Positions 46,626 through 62,446 are shown, counted from the first letter of the stretch. The stretch: 64,000 nucleotides of DNA from Rotaria socialis (GCA_905331475.1 CAJNYU010000011.1:62001-126000), one strand, 5' to 3'. A program made the numbers and translations. The notes: generated by a model not told the origin, from the letters alone.

Positions 46626-48130
46626 ACGACAGCTTCATGTACATATGCCTGCCGTAAAAGCAGCAATACAAGAAATCAAAGTGAAAATTTTATGATAAGA
46701 AAAATAATATTATTTTAATGGATAGAAGTCAAACAATATTTTTAATAAAATCGAAACTTAAACAGAATATTTTTTTAAAGATCGTTGTTATTCTTCTTAA
46801 ATGTTTTGAAGGCAAAGGGTGGTCATTAAGAAAAATTAAAAGGTATTTTAAGAAGTAAAATGAATGTTGCATTGCTTATCACACTTATAGAAGCTGAAGA
46901 AAAAGCGTTTGACTAAAACATTTATACAAAAAAGGTGTACGAGTTATAATTAAAAAGAAAGAGTGTGGGTAAGCGTATTGATAAGAAGTTCTAACGTTCA
47001 CATCCGCAACCTCAAATAGAGATAATTATATCGCTGACTTTCCATCGATGATCACAAATTGAATACGTCGCTTCAATGTTTTTATCTCTTATCATTCTGT
47101 TGTTTTTTATTTGTAACAAACAGCCTTGATGAATGTTATTATAGTTTAATAAATCACGTAGTACATCTCGGAAATATTAAGTTAACTAAGCTGAGACGAA
47201 CCAGCAACAGACAAAAAATCGATCGGTGAGATAAATGTTCATTTCAAGCGGGAAAATGCCGTTCAGGTCAAAAATGAATTCTTTCCCCGTTCTGTCTATA
47301 ACACAAGACAATCTATATAAGTATAAGTCAGCGTGTGTATATACTAAATTCATATCGAGTACTTTTGTCGGCACTGTTCAGAAAAAGATATCCGAGCATA
47401 TGCTACACAGAACTTTACAAAAGCCAAATATGAGTGGTTTTCATTTTCATGCTTCACATTCGTTCTTTTCCAACGATTCATTGAAACCAAATTTCTTCTC
47501 AGCTCTTTGAAATTCGTCACGCATCACCACAAAACTATGAAAGCTTTCGCTTATATCGTAAATGATTTACGGCATCCGATCTTCAGGCAAATTTACCCAT
47601 CATTGTTTTAACCAAAGTCAACCAAAATCTAACCGACTGTAAATTTTCCCAACATCCTTAGTACCGTGCAAACTCCTTTTTCTCCTATCGCGAAAACCTG
47701 TACGTTCATTTCGATTACATACGAACGCATTTTTCTCTATAGGAAAAATGGCGTTTCATCTATCTAAAGTATTTTTCCCATTGCGTTTTTCATTTTTCCG
47801 CTGCAAGCTCATTTTTCTGCTAGGGAATAGAAATATATTCTTACTAAAGATCGTTCACAATAGCATTTTTCTTTTTCCCAAACTACTTTTCCCATTGCGT
47901 TTTTCATTTTTGCAGTGATGTGATGTTATTGGGGGAATGGTATATTTTCATTACTGTTTTTTTCGTGTAGTGTGTGTATCGTAAGTTTAGTTTTTAAGCA
48001 TTTTTAACCTGAACGTCAATTATGGCTTGAAACGAGCATTTATGTCACCGATCAAATATTTGTCTAAGCCTCGTTTTTCACAATGTAGTTTAATTTGATT
48101 ACAAAACAAAGGAACCTTTGATCGTTGATT
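46626..48130. other. gene-poor stretch
   Basis: No supported gene; a 91-codon ATG frame at 47235-47510 has no domain. A direct repeat of about 25 bp (core TTCCCATTGCGTTTTTCATT) occurs at 47772-47798 and 47886-47911. Confidence 0.4.
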
Positions 48131-48550
48131 GTATGTATCGGAGCGGACGTCCCATGGGGATGGGATGGGGACGAACATTGTTAGAAAATTTTAAGCAGAC
48201 AAGAAAGAATCAAAATCTCTTTCGATACGACTCTATGATATGCATACTATCTCTATCCATTAAAATTAAGATCGTTGTCTTAGATGACTCTTAAAAGCTT
48301 GTATTCGTTTTGTTTTAAATATTTTTCCTAAATTGAACAACATATACCGAAAATGTTTTAAAATATGAGAATAAAATTTGAAAGCGGTCACTGACGTCAA
48401 TAAATATAATTTTAATGGATAAAGATAGTACGCATATAATAGAATCACCTCGAAAGAGACTTCAATTCTTTCTTGTCTGCTTAAAATTTTCTAAAAATGT
48501 TAGTCCCATCCCGTCTGATGGGACGTCCCGCGCGGAGCTCTGGTATGTAT
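48131..48550. mobile_element. non-autonomous hAT-like foldback element (404 bp) with long inverted repeats
   Basis: The element is 48139-48542, flanked by a perfect 8-bp duplication GTATGTAT at 48131-48138 and 48543-48550. The first ~131 bp (48139-48269) and last ~136 bp (48407-48542) are inverted copies, sharing GGACGTCCCAT, AGAAAATTTTAAGCAGACAA and TATCCATTAAAATTA in the same order. The right end, inverted, starts CAGAGC; the left end starts CGGAGC and lacks a few bases there. There is no coding capacity. Duplication size and ends favour hAT. A transcript would fold into a long imperfect hairpin. Confidence 0.88.
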
Positions 48551-48842
48551 GTCTTTTTTTATCACCCCTTTTTTGCAATTAAATGCATTACCAAAACTAG
48601 CAAAGATTGCCGTCCGCCAATGTGTTGGTTTTTGCATGATTCAAATAACCGACAACTTTATTGCTGTGTCCTTCAGGATGGAAGTATTTTCGTTAAATTT
48701 CAGCATCGTGACTGATCGACAACATACAATCCTTTTTTTTTAACTGTCACACAAAAACTCTACCTCGTTTTATTTTTCATTTCACGATGAAGAACTGCTG
48801 GAACGAAAAAAGTGGCCTGCCGTTTTCAGAGAGGCTTACTTG
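48551..48842. other. spacer after the foldback element
   Basis: No gene seen. Overlapping short frames in two phases (48497-48743) have no domain. Confidence 0.4.
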
Positions 48843-49196
48843 TCAACACACGTACATACTTTTTTCATTCATCTTCACGTAAAAAAAACTTGTGCCATAT
48901 GTGCAATTAAATTTTAATTCACAAACACGTACGTAGGAAAAATCAGTTTTATAACTTTTACTTAATGTTATATTGATGCGTCGAAAGCAAGTTAGAAATT
49001 CAAGCTGAATAAATTTTTTTCGTTTCTGAAAGAAATTTATGAAATAATGAAAACTATTCACTTCGGTGAGTAAAAGATCAGACATAAATTCTTGAATTTT
49101 CAATAGGTTTAATGAACTATTTTGTAGTGGTAGTAGATATGATGTCTCATATAAATCCATCAATATAGTAAATTCATTCATTTTTGGAATAGACAT
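48843..49196 (-). CDS. hypothetical protein (117 aa), weak support
   Basis: ATG at 49196 opens 117 codons with ordinary composition (MDLYETSYLLPLQNSSLNLL, then EFLTCFRRINITL). There is no signal peptide, domain or homology I recognise, and no splice evidence. It may be spurious. Confidence 0.22.
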   Translation of the reverse strand: MSIPKMNEFTILMDLYETSYLLPLQNSSLNLLKIQEFMSDLLLTEVNSFHYFINFFQKRKKFIQLEFLTCFRRINITLSKSYKTDFSYVRVCELKFNCTYGTSFFYVKMNEKSMYVC

Positions 49197-49380
49197 TATG
49201 CAAAATTCATTACAAATGTCCCTGTTTTCCCCACAACTGAATTGAAATTTTCCAGTTTCAAAGCTATGATTTCTGATAATATTTTCGTTATTTATTTTTA
49301 GATCTTGATTCGAGTGAGTGAATCAATTGTTACTCTACACAATCTGAGTGACTGCACGTGCATATTTGGATCAAATAGTA

Positions 49381-49647
49381 ATGGAAAAATCGCATTTCTT
49401 ACTTCGTAAAATGCACTACGTCTGTCAATATTCTGCCTGCTGTAATCGTTGTTCTCGGGAACATAAAGTATCTACCGTTCCCGTCGTAGACGTTAAAAAT
49501 TGTTATCGTTCTCTTCTTTATTCTGCTGAACTCTATTGGTATCATAGTTATAGTATTTGTGAAAGTTGCGGCCGTGATGATGATTATCATTACTATCGAT
49601 GCCAAGAATGCGGACATATTTATTGTCATGATTGCTGCTTCAAATAA
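49381..49647 (+). CDS. small Cys/His-rich zinc-binding protein (88 aa)
   Basis: ATG at 49381 begins an 88-aa frame. It carries CQYSACCNRCSREH near residues 15-30 and, in the last third, CESCGRDDDYHYYRCQECGH followed by YCHDCC: four regularly spaced CxxC pairs with His, the pattern of a ZZ/DC1-like zinc fold. Proteins of this type bind partners through the zinc knuckles; no catalytic residues are seen. The stop codon TAA lies inside an AATAAA, so stop and poly(A) signal overlap. It is intronless and not close to any named family I can recall. Confidence 0.5.
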   Translation: MEKSHFLLRKMHYVCQYSACCNRCSREHKVSTVPVVDVKNCYRSLLYSAELYWYHSYSICESCGRDDDYHYYRCQECGHIYCHDCCFK

Positions 49648-50799
49648 AAGTCGTTTGGTTCTGAAATGCCTTGGCAACGTTTAATCCGATGTGTAATTTT
49701 CCTTGGCCAAATAACTCTACTACTTTCTGTTGGTGAAAAACGAGCTACCGCGACTCTAGTTTTTTTTCTCTGTTGAGAAGGATGCATTGCTCAAAATTGC
49801 TTCGAATATTATTCTGATCATAATTGAGCACGTGCGAATTTTAATAGCAGGTTTTTAAGCGAATGATTAAAGTTTAGTACTGGCTTATGTAAATACCTGT
49901 GAGATACTAATAATAAATAGCACACAACTTCAGTTGCAACCCCTTAATGAATTTATTTTACACATGGAAAATCACCTCGTTCGTAGTATTTATCAATATA
50001 TATATATGAGACAAATCGAGTATTCAATGCAAGTGCGTCACAGGCTTCAAAAATAGGAATGTTAAAAAAACTGCAATATATTCTAACTATATTAAATAAT
50101 ATTATATTGATAAGAAAAGTTCTCCTGTTCTTGGTTATTTCATGAGTGAGGCTTATTCCTAGATGTAAATGAGTATTTTGTGATTAAGTTTTGCTTCTGG
50201 TATATTTTTACAAATAAAATGGCACAGAAAAATCCAACTACTCAGTAAATTCATTCTAATGAAGTAAAACACGGAATATAGGAAGAATTATGATTTTAGG
50301 CAAGAAATCTGCAATATTTTCTATTACAATATCGAAATTTCTCATGATAACTGTAGCACTTTGGCGTAGTTCTAAAATATCGGTAAACAAGAAAAAAGCA
50401 CAGTCAATTTGTTTTCTTATGGTTAGTGTGAGTTCGGATTTGAATCTGCACAGGTATCAGGAAGTTTTCAGATTCTCAAACTAGCAACTTCATTCGCACC
50501 CAAAATATTTAGTGATATTAGTGAGACAAGACACTTTTTAGTTAAAAAATGATTTTGTTGCCCATTCGAAAAAAAAAAGATTTAAGGGATGAGACACAAG
50601 TGAAAACTTTAGTGGACTGTTGGCGAGTAAAAAGCGTTTACTTCACGTAAGATTTGAGAGAAAAGGATGTTTTTTCTCTCCCCTTATCTACCACTATTAG
50701 CATCCCTGCTTGTTGAGTGCACCATCTGCACCTTTTTCACATGCCTTTTTCTTCTTCTTCTCCTCTGGCGGAGTACCATGTTCTCACAAATACCAAACA
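49648..50799. other. gene-free stretch
   Basis: No gene or repeat recognised between the zinc protein and the C45 hydrolase. A TATA-rich run lies at about 50000. Confidence 0.45.
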
Positions 50800-52579
50800 A
50801 TGCTCCTATACGATGCCAATTTATTTTTTCTGATCGGATTATTATTTATTGTTCAAACAAGTTATAATCATCATATTGACCCACGAAAGAATGTCGGCGC
50901 AATGTGTGGAAATGATACATCGCATGGCGATCCTAATTTGAATCCAATCGATGATAGTCCACCAAAACTCATACGTACAGTCGAAAATGGATCACTCTAT
51001 ACGGTTGGCTCTGGTGAAGATCAATTTTGGCTGGTACATGTTTGGGGCAATACTGGATACGATTATGGATTTGCATATGGAACACTTTTAAAAGAACAGA
51101 TCATCCAACTTCAACCAATTGCTTGGGCTCATTTCGAACAACAAATTATGGATGAATTAGAGAAATTAAAATTACCTAAATGGTTCGAAGAAATCGTTGC
51201 TGACAAAGGTCTTGCTTTCGCATTGGATTTCCAAAATACGTTGGTCGAAGGGTATATTGATAAAGAAATTTATGAAGAAATACGTGGTATTGCTGATGCT
51301 GCTAATATTGATTATCGTGCAATTCGACGATTACACATGCTCGGTGAAATCACACGAGGTATATTAGTAAAAAAGAGGTCATGCTATTCCACCAATTCAC
51401 TCATTTATCTCATTAATTGATGATAGGTCGATGTTCACTCTATGGCCTCTGGGGTAACTCAACTCTTGATGGTAAAACTCTTCAATTACGAGCATTAGAT
51501 TGGGATACAAAAGGTGGTCTTCAAGATTTTCCGGTCGTTACTATCTATCATCCACTTTCACCAAAACTCGGTCACGCTTTTGCCAATGTTGCTTGGGCAG
51601 GTATATACAGTTGATAGCCTTCTCGGAAAAGTGCTACTTCAATAATTTCGAAGTAGTGTGCAGCAGATTTAAAGTAAAACTAGCACTTTTCCCTATTGAT
51701 TTTAACGTGTTCTTTTTAGTAAAATTTGACTGAACCACTAATTAATGGCGGAGAATGTCAACCTAAAGTATTTTTCGACGACTTTGTTATTACTAGTAAT
51801 CATGAGACATGGAAGAGTTATAACTGATTGAAACATTATTTGGCTGAATGAAAAAATCAGATTTTATTCTAGCACTATTGAGAATATCTGAAAATCCCTT
51901 GAATGAAAAAATGTGAAATAGTTTCTTTTGTTGCTTGATTGTCCTTTTCATTTTAACAGGTTATATTGGTACATTGACGGGAATGTCGTCAACACAAATG
52001 GGCATCTCTGAAATTGGAATCTATTTTTCGGATGATACATTTGGCGATGAGAGCATGAGTGGTTTACCATTCATTTTTGTCGAACGATACATTTTACAAT
52101 TTTCTGAAACACTTGACGATGCGCTTTCATTTATTGCTGATGTAAGACGAACATGCCATTTGGTTTTGGCTGTCGGCGATGGAAAATTAGGCACCGCTCG
52201 CATGATACAATATTCACATTCACGTGTGAACTTTTTCGATGATCAAAATTTACAGCCTGTAGCTGATTGGCATCCACGCATACCTAATGCTGTCTATTGT
52301 GGCATGGATTGGCTCTGTCCATCTCATCAATACAGACTATATCAGCAAATAATCTATCAATATGGACAAATAACACCGGAATCGTCTATTCGAAATATAA
52401 CATCAGTGGCAAAAACAGGTGATTTACACGTCGGTGTATATGATCTTACCGACAGTATTCTGTACGTAGCAAATGCTCGTGGTACAAACGAAACAGGTCC
52501 ACTGGAAGCTTATCAACGGCAATTTGTTAAAATTGATCTCAATATTGAATTTGCTCGTAAACAGTCATCAATGAAATAA
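50800..52579 (+). CDS. C45-type Ntn hydrolase (acyl-CoA:6-APA acyltransferase-like), secreted
   Basis: Three exons, 50800-51358, 51427-51600 and 51960-52579, with introns of 68 and 359 bp, give 450 aa. ATG 50800 opens a signal peptide (LFFLIGLLFIVQTSYN). The family pattern is clear: YDYGFAYGTLLKEQI at the start of the domain, then, immediately after the first intron, RCSLYGLWGN with the predicted nucleophile Cys189, QLRALDWD, and GTLTGMSSTQMGISEIGI. In this family the precursor cuts itself before the Cys, which becomes the N-terminal nucleophile that hydrolyses or transfers an amide-linked acyl group. The predicted chains are ~188 and ~262 residues. WLCPSHQYRLYQQ and SILYVANARG complete the C-terminal part. 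The physiological substrate is unknown; a secreted or lysosomal amidase is the best guess. Confidence 0.87.
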
Positions 52580-53010
52580 ATTACAGAAATAAAATTGCTC
52601 TAGTACTCATACTTTCAGGAGGCAATCAACATAATTCAGTTGTCAAAAACATAAAATAAGATGTGGGTAAAAAGACGGATCACACCCCCATCATCCTTTA
52701 AGCAATATCTTCAAAAACGTTTTTGTAAAAATCTCACGCTCGATCATAACAATTAGATTTTTATTATCGATTTTCCATTGATTGAGCAATTCAACATATG
52801 TTTACTTTGCTTCTCTAAATGTTTTTGAAGAAGAACAGGAGCCAAATCACTTGTAATGAAAATATGACATGCTCAAATGCACTGATGAATGAATATGTAC
52901 AGTTCAACATCAATTAATTCAGTAGAAATGCAAGATTGAAGATTATATTTTTATGTTTAAGAGAAAATTAGACTTATTGATAAATAGATCGAAAAATTCT
53001 TCCCAATTTC
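52580..53010. other. spacer between convergent genes
   Basis: No gene. AATAAA motifs at 52575-52580 (overlapping the C45 stop) and 52588-52593 may end the C45 transcript. Confidence 0.45.
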
Positions 53011-56513
<3,503 letters not shown>

Positions 56514-56933
56514 TGTTACGCACGAAAAGTAACACTGATATACCCTTGTGTAAAAACCGAAACAAAGTTACGAATGAGCAGTTTTGCCCTTTATCACCAC
56601 ATGACAAATACACCAGCGTAAATTTTCTTTCTTTTTATTTACATTCAAGGCATCGCTTTTTGATTAGTCAATCGCGTTCGCTGTATAGTAAATATTGAAA
56701 GAAATTGCGCTAAACGTGTCGCTAACTGTCTTTAACGGGTTATAATTATTATGAGCTAAGCTCGATTAACGCATTAGTTGCGTATCTCTAATTTATACAC
56801 ATAGTCACATCCTCTTCCATTGCTAAAGGAGCTTTGCATTATTTTCTTCAGGTTTTCTAAATCTGTAATAGAGAGTGAAGAATCAAAAAAATTTATTTAG
56901 TATTTTCTTCGCAAATAGGTGTGTCTCTGAGAA
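56514..56933. other. spacer between aconitase and DyP genes
   Basis: I looked here for a presequence exon of the aconitase and found no convincing one. It also contains the 3' side of the DyP gene. Confidence 0.45.
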
Positions 56934-58358
56934 TTAGAACATTTTTTCATAAACGTCGATCGATGGAATAAACCAATAATTTCCAGTAATTGGTGTTGAA
57001 AAATCCATAATTCGATCATAAATTCCATCGTCCATTCCAATCATACTATTGAGTTGTCTTTCATGTTTATTTGGATTCGAAGCATATGAAATAAAAAATA
57101 GCCCATGCTCTTTCATACCTCCATAAGGTAAAGATTGTCTAACTACTTTGATATCCACACCATTCTCTTTTAGATCCGTTCGTGATATATGAGATGTGCT
57201 AATTTTTGGTCTGATCTTTTTACTTTCTTCTCCTTTCGTTCGTCCGATTACATTCTCTTGTTCTGCTTGTGATAGCCTAAAAAAATATAAATTTTGATTC
57301 AATATAAAATTGCCATACATTGTCAATATACCGAGCCCATTGATTAAGATTATGCTTCCATTTTTGTGTTAATGCAAATGATCCTCCAATATGAATCGGA
57401 ACATCGTCTCCCTCACAGATAAGTGCAGCTTTAGCCTAAAGCAGAAAGTTGCAAATAATACAATATTTAAATCTACTTGAAAGTATACTCTGAGTTCATC
57501 TCCCTTTGGATTTTCGTTGCCATCTTCGAAACCCGTAAGATCTTGAGATAATCCATTTGTTTGTGAGCTCATATATGAAAAGCCAAATGTTTCATCCAAT
57601 TCAATAATACAATCATCAGGAATAGATTGACAAAATTGTTGACCCAATTCAAAACAAAGATCTTTTCGATCACTTCTAATATGAAGCATTAAGTCACCTC
57701 CTAAAATTTTCCAATATCAAACAAAATCATGAATATTCAAGTTACCTGTACATGGCATCGTTTTTCCAGTCGAACTATTTTTCTCTTGAAATTCTATAAA
57801 AACTTTCGGAAACGAAATATCTGCTCGTGCAAGCCATTCTTGAGTTTTAGAATACCCAATACCTAATGTTGCCTCTAGTCTGCAACCTGGATGTAATTGG
57901 CTAAGTGATTCCTTTATTTGAGGTAATTTTCGGCATGCTTCTCTAATATCATTATCATATTCATTGGTCAGATGAACTAAATTGATATTAAGAAAAAATC
58001 AACTCTCTTCGCAAAGCTTGACATACATACGGATGATGTAAAGTCCGTGCTCATATGGATTGAACGGTGTTAAAATTCCAGTTTGGCAATGGTAAATATT
58101 TGAAATCGCAGCACTTTGCTTTTGAATATCTTTCGCTATTCGTAAATCCTTGGCTGGGGAACTTTTGTGATGACCTTCTACAGAAAAATTTTATCAGAAA
58201 GAAATTATGCGAGATCAATGATGAAATACTCGAACAAGTTTAGTTATTCAGAAAATTAGTGATTTATATCATAGAAATTTTTGCTTACCGTTTATCGGTT
58301 CGATTGACTTTGTCAATGCTTTTTTCTTTAGTTTGTCGAAATAGCTTGTTTCATTCAT
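56934..58358 (-). CDS. DyP-type haem peroxidase
   Basis: Six minus-strand exons: 58358-58289, 58177-58031, 57976-57746, 57700-57489, 57435-57332 and 57276-56934, with introns of 111, 54, 45, 53 and 55 bp, give 368 aa. DyP signatures are all present: DLTGFEDGNENP with the distal Asp (D209), SHISRTD with the predicted proximal haem ligand H284, and VVRQSLPYG with the distal Arg (R301), followed by EHGLFFISYA. DyP enzymes use peroxide to oxidise dyes, phenols or haem-related substrates. There is no signal peptide, so it is probably cytosolic. DyPs are mainly bacterial and fungal, so acquisition by transfer with later intron gain is plausible but unproven. It is followed by aconitase on the same strand. 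Confidence 0.92.
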
Positions 58359-58966
58359 TTCTGAAATTTTTTGATCTCTATGAATACATTCTTGATTTTT
58401 TCATCTTTATAATTCTGTGTTGTTTGTTATGTCATACCCATCAATTGAAAAAAAAGAATAAATAAAGGTAGTAATGACGCGCTGCTTAATGTCCTTTGTA
58501 CTGAAGGTAATGATAAGATTTATTTTCAAGTGTTCTTTATATTTCGTTTTTCGACGAATCGAATCAACAACAAGATAAGAAATGTGGCACGTTTTTTTTT
58601 AATGAAAAACTATAGAAACCAAACACTGCCGACCTAGCATGAATTTCTTTTTCCGCAGTTAAATATGCAAATATGTTCCAAGTTTCGTCTATTGTCCCAA
58701 GAAGGGTGTGGGCGATTGATAATATCGTCTACTTCCACATTTATCATCGAATAATCGAAAGAAAAAAGAAAGAGTACATTTTATCATTTTATATTTATCA
58801 AGACATTATCCTCTTTGCTGTTTTTTTTAAATAAAATAAGCAAAGAAACATGCACATAGGTACACGAAGAGAAAAACGAAACAACTGTTGAAACACCAAT
58901 TTGTTTTTTTTTCCTTTAAATTTTTGAAATATATCAAGAAACAAAAGTGAGTGAACAAAAAGAAAT
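58359..58966. other. spacer between DyP and MED26 genes
   Basis: No gene seen; T- and A-rich non-coding sequence forming the DyP promoter region and the MED26 3' flank. Confidence 0.45.
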
Positions 58967-60988
58967 TTACATGTCCATGATGGGATTTTGTACGACTAGT
59001 TCATCAAGTACCAGATCAAATTCAAGTGGACAATCAATAAATGGTAAAGCAATAAGATCAAATGGTAGAGTAAATTTTTCGACTTTAGTCATAGATGAAT
59101 GTGTGGTTTCAATGGGTAAATTTAACTCATTACTCTGTTCTCGCGCATAAACAAAGGCAAGTTGATCGATTGGTACTAATAATAAATCAGGTCTTGCTTC
59201 TAATTCTCGAGATTCATATTTAGCTATTATACGTCGACGATGATCTTCAACAAGATCAGCAACTTTATTGTATGATGCACACATAGTTGCTAGATCGGAT
59301 GTAAATGTTGTTGACTGTTCAATATTTGATGGTTCACATAGTTGTTGATCATTATCACTGTCATCATCTTTTTTTTGCCGTTTCTTTTTTGGAACAATAG
59401 AAACAGTTAACGATGGCTCAGGAATGATTGTAGAAACAGGCCAAGAGCTTGTACTAATTATAGATGACGACGATGAGGATGATAATGGTGATATAGGTGA
59501 GCCTGCACTACTACCATTTTCCCAATTACTATTCGCAGGTATTAACGTTGACGATGATCGATGAATAAGCGATTGAAGTTTCGATGATGAACCGGATTTA
59601 ACAATAGGATTGTTGGGAGATGAAATTTTTCTTGAATATTGAATAGAACTAAAAATACGAAAGAAAAAAAACTATAGTTTCATATTTTTTCTATAAACGA
59701 GTTTAATACTATTGAAAAATTTCAATGAACATGATCTTGCTGTACTCAAGATATTCAATAGCCACTTACACAACATGAATATCGGTGCTTTTTTTCTACC
59801 TTACACTCTATACATTGATCATCAGCTAAGAATTATAGTAGACGTATGTCACAACACAGTTAACACACTACCGAATGGATCATTTGATATAGGCAACTAC
59901 TAGTCGTAAGACATGATGACCTCAATACTGTCATCTATCGAAGAGTTCCGATGTTTTATCGATTGAAATATCAATCATTTTGGACAGAAACCTAAGTGAA
60001 TTTCTCATACTTTACTACACTATATTCTATGAAAAGAATTTGAAAGCGTTTCTTCGTTAGTTCAATAGTCTTGTGCCACTCATATGATCAAGTCAAGTAC
60101 ACGAAATCCTTCTCACTGATACAACAAATTATGAGACTTCAAACTGACTTTGTATTCATATTAATCAAATCTCTTCCATGGTGTAAAGCTGAATAATCGA
60201 TTTTAGCTGGTTCATTCAGACTTTCATCAATGATTCTCTTTTGTAAAATAGCATGAACAGTTGATGTTTCTGTTGACAGTACGTGTGGTTCATTTTTTTG
60301 CATTTCCATTAAAATTTGTTGTGTAGTTTTTAAACGCGGTAGGCTGCCATTTGTTTCAGTTAATAGAGCAGGTGAAATAGGCGTTGGTGTTTGAAGAACT
60401 TGAGTTTTCTTCCGTTTAGCATTCGTTCCACCATTGACTATATCTGAATCGGATTCATGTTTACGTTTCTTTACGGGAGAATTTAATTTAACTCTGAGTA
60501 TGAGGCGAGGTTTTGTATCACCATTGGTTGGTGATAATGTATTCGACGATACATCAGTTTGAGAAACATTCAATAGACCTTGCCAAGATCGAAGAAGTTT
60601 CTTTGCTCGTTGAGTTATTTCAATAATTAATTCTGGATATGTTTCAGTCGATGAAATAGTTTTTTTTCGTGCATCTAATTTTTGACGAATTGTATTTATC
60701 TCACGACCAAGACGTGTTGCCTGGAAAAGAAAAACAGAAAAACAAAATTCCATTTATTTAACGGAAACTACAAACTTGTAATTGATCCTTTGTAATTTCC
60801 ATTTTTTCTAATTGACAAATAATATCCAATACAGTTTCAGGCTTAAGAACCTAAAGAATATGTTTATTTAATGGTTAATGAAATTTTATTTAAAAAAAAA
60901 AAAAAAGTCATTTTACATTGTATTCACCATCGACAGCACACAACAATTTATTTTTGAGCGTATCGAGTGATATCGAATCAGTTTGCAT
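58967..60988 (-). CDS. MED26: Mediator complex subunit 26
   Basis: Four minus-strand exons, 60988-60917, 60850-60776, 60720-60149 and 59648-58967, with introns of 66, 55 and 500 bp, give 466 aa. The N-terminal ~100 residues form a TFIIS N-terminal (LW) domain: VLDIICQLEKMEITKDQLQ, TRLGREINTIRQKL and AKKLLRSWQGLL. This domain recruits elongation factors to Mediator. The middle is long, polar and low-complexity with basic patches (KKRKHESDSD, PKKKRQKKDDDSD) that may be nuclear signals. The C-terminal part (KVEKFTLPFDLIALPF, then LDELVVQNPIMDM) corresponds to the Mediator-binding end. It acts in the nucleus in RNA polymerase II transcription. It is shorter than vertebrate MED26 (about 600 aa), mainly in the linker. 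Confidence 0.85.
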
Positions 60989-62446
60989 TGAATATTTTTT
61001 ATTAATTAAAGAGAAAAAAAGTCAGGTTGGTAGTAACAATAAAAACAAAAATCTTCATATCAATGTCTTTCAATATTTGAGTATATATACATGCTACAAA
61101 AAAATTTCATTGAAAAATAAAGCGAAACAAAATGAGCGAACGACTTTTTAGACAAAAGACAATACAATATACAATATGCAAAAACCTGAACTAGTTTATT
61201 CTGTTCTGTACTTGCCTCACTCGTTCGAAAAAAAATTCGTTAAGGTCATTCGTTATTTAATAATAACGAATCAAAATGAAGAAAATATGTCTCTAACACA
61301 CCAGTACATACGACAGGTGCCGCTAAAACACAAGGTAGGAATTTCCTAGATATTATTGAACCGTGTTATATGATTAGGTACAGTGATAGTGAGTGCATAT
61401 GAGAGGTGTTATGAGAAAGATTACAAATGCACTCATTTTTCTGCATTAAACTAAAACAAAATGCTTCGTATTGCTGTTGTCAATATCTCTTAACTTGTGT
61501 TATGTACATATTGTATTTTATTTCTCTTGCATTATTCGTGTTCGTCGTATACATTACATGAAAAAACTACACTAATGAGTCTCGACAGAAAAAAAGTAAT
61601 AAAACCAATTACGTCAAATTCAATGATATATAAAAAGCAGCGAACGCTTTATTCTCATGAAAACAAACCTGTTCAACAAGAAGTCAGAAATGAACGAAAC
61701 AAGTAAAAATTGTCATCACTATCTTCATGTAAGACTGAGATCAGGAGCAAACAAAAAAAAGTTGATCCCATATACATATGCACTCATTGCTATTCTATTA
61801 AACTGTTGTTTTTTAAAGTATATCTACTAAAACACAATATTCGTGTTCAATATCATTAATTATGTGTGTCATATGTAATTTATCTACTCGCTGACTGATA
61901 AGATTAATTATTTGCAGCACTATTAAAAAGTCATATTATTGCCAGCATACATGCATCTTATTAATATTAACATAATAAATCAATTTAACAGATATTCTAT
62001 TGAGTATCTTAATTAACGTCAATAAAAGATTCGCTGCTTTCAAAATAACAAGAACAAAGCTATTGTGACAATGAAATGTTCACTATTGACATTTTTTTCT
62101 CAGAAATTATCTGTTCCGATAGTTAAATCCTGACCGACTCTATCTTTAATTAGCGTATTTCTCATAAAAATTGCTTTTGCACTTAATTTTTTCTCTCGCT
62201 TGTAAGAAATATATCGACAGTCTTCACTATTATATTATTATATTATTAGTCGTAAAAATAATTTTTTATGATTGGTTCAGATTTTGCCATTCACGTGCTC
62301 TCTTAACCTCTCTGACGATTTTTCTCCATGGTGTCACTGACATCCCGTAAATAGCAAAACAGTCGTCATAGTTTCCATTAGTCTATCATTTTTCTGTTAG
62401 TTGAGTGTCAGTGTTTGCGTGTGCACCAACTGTCATAAAGAAAATC
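60989..62446. other. intergenic region between divergent MED26 and roadblock genes
   Basis: About 1.46 kb with no supported gene; the 69-codon frame at 61497-61706 has no domain. It presumably holds both promoters. Confidence 0.45.

Noticed and set aside
51500..51733. Second frame over exon 2 of the C45 gene
   Set aside because: Shadow frame; the family residues QLRALDWD are in the other frame and splice correctly.
58259..58465. Plus-strand hydrophobic frame at the DyP start
   Set aside because: Antisense shadow of the first DyP exon and its leader.
59712..59903. Plus-strand frame within MED26
   Set aside because: Lies in the 500-bp MED26 intron, has no domain and no splice context.
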